This document shows, in pieces, positions 56,401-64,000 of a stretch of 64,000 nt of DNA; position 1 is the first letter of the stretch, and every line of letters starts with the position of its first letter. Position numbers and translations under genes: made by a program. Under the pieces are notes generated by a model that searched no databases, had not been told where the DNA came from, and saw only the letters and a list, made by a program, of their open reading frames with translations. Source of the stretch: Anoplopoma fimbria (Eukaryota > Chordata > Actinopteri > Perciformes > Anoplopomatidae); the NCBI RefSeq assembly GCF_027596085.1, contig NC_072458.1, forward strand, positions 24,665,369 through 24,729,368. Direction: 5' to 3'.

Positions 56401-58594
56401 TTAACGTAGCTCTGCTCTTGAGTCCTGTTGGATGAATACCGGAGCTATGAATCAGACGTGTAGAGATGTTCTATTGTAGTTCATTCCCATCATGCTGCTC
56501 AGAGAAAGCAGTGAGCTGCAGTCTAACGGAGCAGACAGCTCTAAGTAGCTTAAAACAAATCATTGAAACTACAATGGCACCCAAAAGTGTATTATCAAAG
56601 CAAATATTTTAAGAACAATAAAATAATTTATCTCCTAATTCTTTGAATTGTGTGGCTTTGTGCAAGAAGCCACTACAGATGACAATGACGAAGATAAAAG
56701 CGATTATTTAGAATTTGATTTATTTTTTGGCCAATTGTTCAAATCAAATTCCAACTATTCATTGATTAATAGACCTTTAGTTTTTATTTAATGTTTACGC
56801 AAGAAATGTTCAGAGAATGCAAAAAAAGAAGCTGTGCAGCATTCAGACGTTGATTTTGATTTTATATATATATATATATATATCTGTATAAACATATATA
56901 CAGCGGGTAAAATAAGTATTGAACACGTCACCATTTCTCTCAGTAAATATATTTCTAAAGGTGCTATTGTCATGAAATGTTCACCAGATGTCGGTAACAA
57001 CCCAAGTAACCCATACATACAAAGAAAACCAAACAAATAAGTTCAGAAATTAAGTTATGTCTCATAAAATGGAATGACACAGGGAAAAAGTATTGAACAC
57101 ACTCACTGAAATGTATTTAATACTTGGTACAGAAGCATTTGTTGGTAATGACAGCTTCAAGACGCCTCCTGTATGGAGAAACTAGTGGCATGCATTGCTC
57201 AGGTGTGATTTTGGCCCATTCTTCCACACAAACAGTCTTCAGATCTTGAAGGTTCCGTGGGCCTCTTCTATGAACTCTGATCTTTAGTTCTTTCCATAGA
57301 TTTTCTATTGGATTCAAGTCAGGTGATTGGCTGGGCCATTCTAGCAGCTTTATTTTCTTTCTCTGAAACCAATGGAGAGTTTCCTTGGCTGTGTGTTTGG
57401 GATCATTGTCTTGCTAAAATGTCCACCCTTGTTTCATCTTCATCATCCTGCTAGATGGCAGCAGATTTTTATCAAGAATGTCTCGGTACATTTTTCCATT
57501 CATCCTTCCTTCAATTATATAAAGTTTGCCAGTGTTCCCACACCATGATGTTCCCACCTCCAAACTTCACTGTTGGTCTGGTGTTTTTGGGGTGATGTGC
57601 AGTGCCATTTGACCTCCAAACATGGTGTGTATTATGGCATCCAAAGAGTTCAATGTTGGTCTCATCTGACCAGACTATATTCTCCCAGTATTCCGCAGGC
57701 TTGTCTAAATGTTGTGCAGCAAACTTTGAACGAGCTTCAACATGCTTTTTCTCCAGCAGTGGAGTCTTGCGTGGTGAGCGTGCATACAGGCCACGGCGGT
57801 TGATGCATTACTTATTGTTTTCTTTGAAACAATTGTACCTGCTGATTCCAGGTCTTTCTGAAGCTCTCCACTAGTGGTCCTTGACTCTTGGACAACTCTT
57901 CTGATAATTCTTTTCACTCCTCTGTCAGAAATCTTGCGAAATCTCGTGGCCGGTTTATGGTGAAATGATGTTCTTTCCACTTCCGGATTATGGCCCCAAC
58001 AGTGCTCACTGGAACATTCAGAAGTTTAGAAATCCTTCTGTAACCAATGCCATCAGTATGTTCTGCAACAATAAGGTTGTGAAGGTCTAGAGAGAGCTCT
58101 TTGCTTTTACCCATCATGAGATGTTTCTTGTGTGACACCTTGGTAATGAGACACCTTTTTATAGGCCATCAGTTGGGACTGAACCAGCTGATATTCATTT
58201 GCACTGACAAGGGGCAGGATTGCTTTCTAATTACTGATAGATTTCAGCTGGTGTCTTGGCTTTCCATGACTTTTTGCACCTCCCTTTCTTCATGTGTTCA
58301 ATACTTTTTCCCTGTGTCATTCCATTTTATTACACATAACTTAATTTCTGAACTTATTTGTTTGGTTTTCTTTGAATGTATGGATTACTTGGGTTGTTAC
58401 CGACATCTGGTGAAAATGTCATGTCAATAGCACCTTTAGAAATATATTTACTGAGAATGGTGACGTGTTCAATACTTATTTTACCCGCTGTATATATATA
58501 TATATATATACAGTATATAGGTATATATTTATCCATAAATATATATGTATATATATATATATTTATATATAGGTATATATTTATATATAAATAT

Positions 58595-58661
<67 letters not shown>

Positions 58662-61457
58662 CATAAAAACATTTGTTTTTCAGTCTGCTGTACCTGAAGA
58701 CGTTGATAGTCTTGGCAGACGGCGGTTCCTGATGTTCCTCCACCTCCTCCTCGTCCTCAAAGTAGTCCTGGTAGATGTCCACTGCATTGTTCTGTCTGAT
58801 GCAGTGCTCCATGACCTGCTCCACAAACATGATGACATCACACAATGCCCTATGACATCACAACTGCTGCCCTGGCTGGAACCGCGGACAATAATCAACA
58901 TCATTTTAACGTCCCAAAAGTGGGTCCAAGTGGACTGAGTAAAGGTAAAGTGGGTCCATGTGGACTGGGTAAAGGTAAAGTGGGTCCAAGTGGACTGAGT
59001 AAAGGTAAAGTGGGTCCAAGTGGACTGAGTAAAGGTAAAGTGGGTCCATGTGGACTGGGTAAAGGTAAAGTGGGTACAAGTGGACTGAGTAAAGGTAAAG
59101 TGGGTCCAAGTGGATTTAGTTTAGGTAAAGTGGGTCCAAGTGGACTGGGTAAAGGTAAAGTGGGTACAAGTGGACTGAGTAAAGGTAAAGTGGGTCCAAG
59201 TGGATTTAGTTTAGGTAAAGTGGGTCCAAGTGGACTGAGTAAAGGTAAAGTGGGTCCAAGTGGACTGAGTAAAGGTAAAGTGGGTCCATGTGGACTGAGT
59301 AAAGGTAAAGTGGGTCCATGTGGACTGAGTTTAAGTAAAGTGGGTCCAAGTGGACTGAGTAAAGGTAAAGTGGGTCCATGTGGACTGAGTTTAAGTAAAG
59401 TGGGTCCAAGTGGATTTAGTTTAGGTAAAGTGGGTCCATGTGGACTGAGTTTAGGTAAAGTGGGTCCATGTGGATTTAGTTTAGGTAAAGTGGGTCCATG
59501 TGGATTGGGTAAACGTGAAGTGGTTCCATGTGGACTGGTGATCTTACGCTGCCCAGCTGCAGGATGCTGTTGATGTAGCTCTCGTCTTTCTCCACCTTTT
59601 TCCTAAAGCGGATGGTCTGTTCCATCTCCTGAGGGTTCACGTCTTTGGGCCACCCCCCCTCCTCATGGTTCAGACCACAGCTGTCGGACTCAAAGCGCTC
59701 TGTGTTCACCTGCAGACACCAACACAGGAAACACCTGAGTCCACAAAAACATGTGGAATCATTATTTTCTAAAGTATCGTAAGAATATCTGACTGGCAGT
59801 CATCAGGCTCTCCTGAGCTCACTTATGAGAAACACTCGGCCATGCATCCAGTCTGAGGGACTCATCAACATACAACAAGAAAGTGGACTCAGGTCAGTCC
59901 CTCCTACCAGAATCTATAAGATCTATATCTACAGTGGCCCAGAGGGTCAAAACACACCCACATTAAATGCGTGCAGGCAGAGCGTCCATGAAGCTGAGGA
60001 AACATCTGGACATCAGTGGGTGCAGAGCCACGTTAGTTTTACTGCAGAGATGATCAGCTGATTAATGAAGTTTGAGCTGAGGAAGGTGATGAGCAGCTTG
60101 TAGGCAGGTGTCAAGGTAGACCTGGCCCGGGTGAAAGACCGGAAAGACACCGGGGAACCATGGAAAGACACCGTGGAAAGACACCGGGGAAAGACAACGG
60201 GGAAAGACCGAAAAAATACAGAGGCAAGACCTGGAAAAGACACTGGGGAAAGACCGAAGAAAGACCAAAGAAAGAAAGGGTGAAGACCGGGGGAAGACAG
60301 GGGGAAGACACCGTGGAAAGACACCGTGGAAAGACACCGTGGAAAGACACCGTGGAAAGACCAAAGAAAGACAGAAGCAAGACCTAGAAAAGGTGAAGAC
60401 AGGGGGGAAGACAGGGGGAAGACACAGTGGAAAGACAACGGGGAAAGTCACGGAGGAAAGACACCGGGTAAAGACACCAGGGAAAGACTGAAGAAAGAAA
60501 GGGGGAAGACTGGGGGAAGGCGCACAGGTTAGTGGGTGAGCTGAAGAGGTGGGAGTGGGAGTGTAAGAGTACATAAAGGCAGCAGGTCATCAGTGGAGCA
60601 GACTGATGGGATTCGTCTTTGATAAATAAAGGAACGATTAGAAGTGACAAACTAGTTTGTGACGCTGAGGACAGAAGAGGGTTAAACACCTAAAGGAGCA
60701 ACCCGCTTCGAAGGGAAAATGTTGTCTTTTAAAGGCTAAACACCAACCGATATGGATTATAGCAGAGTTCTTCAAACATGAAACATGTTTAGAATTATTG
60801 GATATTACATCAATCTTTTTTCAATACATTTTGACTTTGCATTAAGACAACTACAGAGAAGGACCGAGCTCCAGAGACGAAGAGAGAATGTGGACTATTG
60901 CACACAACGAATAAAGCTTCCAACTAATAGATACAACTATAACTGTCCCAATTATTAGTATTATTATAGTTATATAAGAATTACGCAAGACAGTGAGTTC
61001 CATTGCTGGTAATAACTATAATAATAATAATAATTATAATTATAATTATATATTAATAATAATTATAATTGTTAAAGCTCACTGTCACAATCCTATATAT
61101 CAAAGGATAAAAGAAGACCGTGGCTCTTTCTGGATCAAAGGAGGACCCTTGCAGAGCATTGGGAGCTGGAGAGTTTCTCTGCTGTTGACATGGACTCTAC
61201 ATCTCATCATCAATCATTGGATCAGTAGATAATAGGGGTCTGGACCGGAACAGACTTATTGCTGTGGATCTTACCTGGTGCTCTGACATGTCCCGGCAGG
61301 CCTGTAGGCCTTGGTCTCGGAGGGTTTTCTGGATGAACTGTGGAGCCAGACTCTGGTCCGTTGGAACGTCCACCAGCAGCTCAGCAGGGCGGTCAGAGAA
61401 GAGACACTGACGGCCAAACTCACTGCGGAGCTTCGTGTACACGTGAACGATCTCCAT
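50078..61457 (-). CDS. dnai2: Axonemal dynein intermediate chain 2 (complete gene)
   Basis: DNAI2 is a WD-repeat intermediate chain of the outer dynein arm in motile cilia and flagella. Eleven coding exons join in phase with GT-AG borders: 61275..61457, 59548..59709, 58694..58815, 56043..56185, 55851..55964, 55633..55772, 55194..55316, 53861..54084, 52516..52651, 50556..50702 and 50078..50479. They encode about 631 residues (human about 605). The N-terminus is [18 protein letters not shown], then [18 protein letters not shown] and [12 protein letters not shown]-type repeats span about residues 165-500 ([25 protein letters not shown] near 286-296, [11 protein letters not shown] near 384-394, MDGMLDVWD near 428-436). 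The tail is [19 protein letters not shown] and then a DQ-rich repeat. No frameshift or stop was seen, so it is probably functional. Introns hold different arrays and one Tc1 element. Zebrafish has two dnai2 paralogues; which one this is cannot be said. Confidence 0.96.
50110..50268. repeat. dnai2: Coding hexamer array (CTGGTC)n
   Basis: About 25 units of CTGGTC with TCTCTGGTC interruptions on plus; on minus it is (GACCAG)n, coding Asp-Gln in the frame used. Confidence 0.95.
50765..52490. repeat. 52-bp minisatellite with hairpin units (dnai2 intron)
   Basis: About 32 units of 52 bp. Each contains ATCTGGTT and AACCAGAT, an 8-bp inverted repeat around a loop with TTAGGGTTAG. Variants differ at CATTAAGAGG, CTGTTTAGAG and CCTTTAGAGG. 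It begins about 20 bp after the donor at 52515 and ends about 60 bp before the acceptor at 50703. Confidence 0.97.
52855..53842. repeat. 48-bp minisatellite with 336-bp higher-order repeat (dnai2 intron)
   Basis: About 20 units of 48 bp with core GGTGGACAAGAAGACAGGAG and GACAAAACCAGACCAGGTGG. The stretch from 52858 recurs almost unchanged from 53194, an offset of 336 bp or seven units. It starts about 20 bp after the donor at 53860. Units are a multiple of 3, so all six frames look partly open. Confidence 0.97.
54095..54562. repeat. 28-bp minisatellite (ACATGGAGGGACAAAGACAC)
   Basis: About 18 units of 28 bp or shorter derivatives, ACATGGAGGGACAAAGACAC plus ACTATGAG. It lies close to the acceptor at 54085. 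Confidence 0.95.
54563..54955. other. dnai2: dnai2 intron, unique sequence
   Basis: Unique DNA with no exon; open frames of 60-66 codons on either strand have no recognisable domain. Confidence 0.5.
54958..55050. repeat. Interstitial telomere-like repeat
   Basis: TTTAGGGTTAGG and GTAGGGTAAGG run into four CCCTAA units and then four to five CCTAAA units, all inside a dnai2 intron. It is the vertebrate telomere hexamer with a variant block. Confidence 0.93.
55385..55632. repeat. dnai2: About 19-20-bp array carrying donor-like motifs (dnai2 intron)
   Basis: About ten units of CGTCGTCAGTCTACCTGTC and variants. On minus each reads GACAGGTAGACTGACGACG. The real exon ends GGACAG|GTACAC at 55633, and the array follows at once, repeating ACAGGTAGAC about every 20 bp. 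Confidence 0.9.
56186..56900. other. dnai2: dnai2 intron left of the Tc1 element
   Basis: Unique AT-rich DNA ending in a (TA)n run at 56862-56885. No exon found. Confidence 0.55.
56901..58490 (-). mobile_element. Tc1/mariner transposon, both ends present, transposase decayed
   Basis: A 1590-bp element with inverted ends starting CAGCGGGTAAAATAAGTATT (the right end is the reverse complement, finishing TTTTACCCGCTG). It is flanked by TA in a (TA)n run. The minus-strand transposase is frameshifted: [23 protein letters not shown] helix-turn-helix near 58.0 kb and [19 protein letters not shown] near 57.3 kb. It lies in the dnai2 intron 56186-58693 in the same orientation as the gene. Non-autonomous now, but the ends look usable. 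Confidence 0.94.
58491..58660. repeat. (TA)n microsatellite with ATATAGGTATAT units
   Basis: About 170 bp of TATATATA with hairpin-like TATATATTTATATATAGG units. It starts about 35 bp after the donor at 58693. Confidence 0.95.
58905..59540. repeat. 30-bp minisatellite (GTGGGTCCAAGTGGACTGAG), dnai2 intron
   Basis: 21 very regular 30-bp units, GTGGGTCCAAGTGGACTGAG plus TAAAGGTAAA, with ATG/AAG and TTTAGTTTAG variants. GTCCAAGTGGAC is an imperfect palindrome. It begins about 10 bp after the donor at 59547. The in-frame 10-residue repeat read from it is not a protein. Confidence 0.97.
59710..60125. other. dnai2: dnai2 intron, unique sequence
   Basis: No exon or recognised repeat found. Confidence 0.5.
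60126..60520. repeat. GGAAAGACACCGTG array (dnai2 intron)
   Basis: About 25 irregular units of 12-14 bp, GGAAAGACACCGTG and GGGGAAGACAGG; purine-rich on plus. Confidence 0.9.
60521..61270. other. dnai2: dnai2 intron, AT-rich
   Basis: Unique apart from (ATA)n/(AATTAT)n microsatellite at 61015-61070. No exon seen. Confidence 0.5.
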
Positions 61458-61479
61458 TCCACCGGTCAGCGATTAAACC
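61275..61479 (-). CDS. dnai2: dnai2 first coding exon
   Basis: The probable acceptor TTCTCCAG precedes 61479, there are 22 bp of 5' UTR, and ATG is at 61457-61455. It reads [18 protein letters not shown], then [19 protein letters not shown] and MSEHQ, with donor GTAAGA after 61275. The start is chosen because MEIVxVYxKxRSEFGxQC is the conserved DNAI2 N-terminus. Confidence 0.93.
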
Positions 61480-61499
61480 CTGGAGAACACTGACCTAAC

Positions 61500-61990
61500 G
61501 GAGAAAACGCAGACTAAGAGGAGAAAACACAGAATAAGAGGAGAAAACACAGATTAAGAGGAGACAATGCAGACTAAGAGGAGAAAACACAGACTAAGAG
61601 GAGAAAACACAGAATAAGAGGAGAAAACACAGATTAAGAGGAGAAAACAGAATAAGAGGAGAAAACAGAATAAGAGGAGAAAACACAGAATAAGAGGAGA
61701 AAACACAGATTAAGAGGAGACAATGCAGACTAAGAGGAGAAAACACAGACTAAGAGGAGAAAACACAGAATAAGAGGAGAAAACACAGATTAAGAGGAGA
61801 CAATGCAGACTAAGAGGAGAAAACACAGAATAAGAGGAGAAAACACAGACTAAGAGGAGAAAACACAGAATAAGAGGAGAAAACACAGAATAAGAGGAGA
61901 AAACACAGAATAAGAGGAGAAAACACAGACTAAGAGGAGAAAACACAGAATAAGAGGAGAAAACAGAGAGTAAGAGGAGAAAACACAGAC
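61500..61990. repeat. 20-bp minisatellite (AAGAGGAGAAAACACAGAAT)
   Basis: About 24 units of 20 bp with CAGACT, CAGATT and CAATGCAGACT variants; nearly pure purine on plus. It fills the acceptor half of the dnai2 5' UTR intron. Confidence 0.97.
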
Positions 61991-62937
61991 ATAATAACAG
62001 ACAAAACACAGACATAATAACAGACAAAACACAGACATAATAACAGACCATAATAACAGACAAAACACCGACATAATAACAGACCATAATAACGGACATA
62101 ATAACAGACATAATAACAGACATAATAATAGACATAATAACAGACATAATAACAGACATAACACCATAATAACAGACCATAATAACAGACAATAATAACA
62201 GACATAAGAACAGACATAATAACGGACATAATAACAGACCATAATAACAGACCATAATAACAGACCATAATAACATAATAACAGACCATAATAACAGACC
62301 ATAATAACAGACATAATAACAGACCATAATAACAGACCATAATAACAGACCATAATAACATAATAACAGACCATAATAACAGACATAATAACAGACATAA
62401 TAACAGACATAATAACAGACATAATAACAGACATAATAACAGACATAATAACAGACATAATAACAGACATAATAACAGACATAATAACAGACATAATAAC
62501 AGACATAATAACAGACATAATAACAGACATAACACCATAATAACAGACATAATAACAGACATAATAACAGACATAATAACAGACATAATAACGGACATAA
62601 TAACGGACATAATAACGGACATAATAACACCATAATAACAGACATAATAACAGACATAATAACGGACATAATAACAGACATAATAACAGACATAATAACA
62701 GACATAATAACAGACATAATAACAGACATAATAACAGACATAATAACGGACATAATAACAGACATAATAACAGACATAATAACGGACATAATAACATAAG
62801 AACAGACCATAATATAAGAACAGACCATAATACCATAACAACAGACATAATAACAGACATAATAACAGACATAATAACGGACATAATAACATAAGAACAG
62901 ACCATAATACCATAACAACAGACCATAATAACAGACA
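61991..62937. repeat. 12-bp minisatellite (ATAATAACAGAC)
   Basis: About 78 units of 12 bp, ATAATAACAGAC with ACCATAATAACAG and ATAATAACGGAC variants. It ends about 17 bp from the donor of the predicted dnai2 noncoding exon, so the two arrays occupy almost all of that 1.47-kb intron. Multiples of 3 give long artefactual frames. Confidence 0.97.
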
Positions 62938-62954
62938 GTCGGACTCCAGCTCAC

Positions 62955-63022
62955 CTAGATACTATGGTGCTGCGGTTTGCTGTATCCTAGCAACGGGACC
63001 GAGTTAACCGTATCCTAGCAAC
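62955..63022 (-). promoter_or_regulatory. dnai2: dnai2 promoter/noncoding exon 1 with two X-box-like sites
   Basis: The donor ATCTAG|GTGAGC at 62955/62954 marks the end of a predicted noncoding first exon. Just upstream are two identical 13-mers GTATCCTAGCAAC at 62982-62994 and 63010-63022 (28 bp apart). They match the RFX X-box half-site CTAGCAAC with a degenerate left half. RFX factors control many ciliary genes through X-boxes near the transcription start (family knowledge). The start site itself is not visible. Confidence 0.7.
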
Positions 63023-63330
63023 AAAAACAAACTTTATTGACAACGAGAAAACGAACAGTTTACACTAAATATGTCCACAACAAAGTGTTGTTAGTAGAAA
63101 GCATAACTTTATATACTGCTTTTAATTTAATCTTTAATAACAAATCATCAATTATTAGTTCATTGATGATTTGTTTCTATAAAGTAACTAAAGGTAAATA
63201 AATGCAGTAAAAGTACAATGTTTACTCTGATATAAAGAGGAGGAGAAGGAGAAAGTATCAGAGGATGGGAGTTCTCCAGTAATGGACCTCATACTGTGAG
63301 CAGGGTTAACTTCTGAGACCCATCTGTGTC
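63023..63330. other. Upstream of dnai2, nothing recognised
   Basis: Unique AT-rich sequence, no exon seen on either strand. Confidence 0.45.
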
Positions 63331-63334
63331 TCCA

Positions 63335-63708
63335 GTGTGAGGACCATGAGTCACGTTCCTCTGGGTTCTCTACTTGTTCTGGTTCAGTGTGAGGACCATG
63401 AGTCACGTTCCTCTGGGTTCTCTACTTGTTCTGGTTCAGTGTGAGGACCATGAGTCACGTTCCTCTGGGTTCTCTACTTGTTCTGGTTCAGTGTGAGGAC
63501 CATGAGTCACGTTCCTCTGGGTTCTCTACTTGTTCTGGTTCAGTGTGAGGACCATGAGTCACGTTCCTCTGGGTTCTCTACTTGTTCTGGTTCAGTGTGA
63601 GGACCATGAGTCACGTTCTGGGTCCTCTACTTGTTCTGGTTCAGTGTGAGGACCATGAGTCACGTTCCTCAGGGTTCTCTACTTGTTCTGGTTCAGTGTG
63701 AGGACTTT
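63335..63708. repeat. 52-bp minisatellite (GTGTGAGGACCATGAGTCAC)
   Basis: Seven units of 52 bp, GTGTGAGGACCATGAGTCAC then GTTCCTCTGGGTTCTCTACT, the last ones slightly diverged. Confidence 0.96.
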
Positions 63709-63710
63709 GA

Positions 63711-63805
63711 CTCAGGTTCAATTCAATTCAGTTTATTTTGTATAGCCCAGAATCACAAATTACAAATTTGCCTCAGAGGGCTTTAAATCTGTACACATGC
63801 GACAT
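63711..63805. mobile_element. Transposon-end fragment (TTCAATTCAGTTTATTTTGT)
   Basis: A motif common in fish genomes: CAATTCAGTTTATTTTGTAT, CCAGAATCACAAATTACAAA, TTTGCCTCAGAGGGCTTTA, then ACATCCTCTGTCCTTAGACC. It is the end of a dispersed element whose last part seeds the 23-bp array that follows. Confidence 0.7.
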
Positions 63806-64000
63806 CCTCTGTCCTTAGACCCTCACATCCTCTGTCCTTACCCTCTGTCATTACACTCTCCTCTGTCCTGTAGACCCTCACATCCTCTGTCCTTACACCC
63901 TCACATCCTCTGTCCTTAGACCCTCACATCCTCTGTCCTTACACCCTCACATCCTCTGTCCTTACACCCTCACATCCTCTGTCCTTACACCCTCACATCC
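63806..64000. repeat. 23-bp minisatellite (CCTCACATCCTCTGTCCTTA), runs off the window
   Basis: About eight units of 23 bp, the reverse complement of the unit at 21376-21795. It continues past the right edge. Confidence 0.95.

Noticed and set aside
58905..59573. Regular 30-bp repeats considered as a CRISPR-like array or a repeat protein ([10 protein letters not shown])
   Set aside because: There are no unique spacers, the context is a vertebrate intron, and the frame is a by-product of a 30-bp unit.
61710..62954. Minus frames of 330-410 codons rich in Cys, Tyr, Leu and Val resembling membrane proteins
   Set aside because: Arise from the 12-bp ATAATAACAGAC array inside the dnai2 5' UTR intron.

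Overview
The window is nuclear DNA of a bony fish, probably a percomorph teleost. It has spliced genes with GT-AG introns, a rims1-type synaptic gene and a complete dnai2 ciliary gene, fish-type C2H2 zinc-finger genes with lead exons, Tc1/mariner and L2-like elements, and a very high load of tandem repeats. The species cannot be named from the sequence. All recognisable host genes are on the minus strand.

Layout. 1-13.3 kb: eleven in-phase exons of a RIM active-zone gene (rims1-like), covering the central linker, the PDZ domain and the start of the C2A domain; both gene ends are missing. The introns are filled with micro- and minisatellites. 13.3-16.4 kb: intergenic, with a 1.3 kb array. 16.4-47.2 kb: a zinc-finger cluster with three large coding exons (15, 8 and 16 fingers), one candidate lead exon, and at least three broken zinc-finger remnants. 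These are interleaved with LINE copies, a SINE, Tc1 elements and long arrays, and there is a CRE-rich promoter-like patch at 28.24-28.52 kb. 47.2-49.85 kb: AT-rich and polypyrimidine arrays. 49.9-63.0 kb: a complete dnai2 gene (outer-arm dynein intermediate chain 2; 11 coding exons, about 631 residues, a predicted noncoding first exon and two X-box-like motifs beside it). 63.3-64 kb: further arrays.

The most unusual property is structural. Nearly every long intron of dnai2 and rims1 holds its own unrelated tandem array. In about 11 of 16 introns longer than 100 bp that have both gene context and a visible donor, the array begins within about 100 bp of the donor, often within 25 bp. In rims1 a 57-bp unit triplicated across an exon-intron junction gives three in-phase splice donors. 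Elsewhere arrays can be traced to transposon 3' ends (19.4-21.8 and 63.8 kb) or are split by LINE insertions (1.8-2.9 and 22.2-28.2 kb).

The genes do not form one pathway: rims1 acts at presynaptic release sites, dnai2 in motile cilia, and the zinc-finger genes are probably lineage-expanded DNA-binding factors. No viral genes, CRISPR arrays, rRNA genes or ordinary tRNA genes were seen. Long open frames inside the arrays are treated as artefacts.
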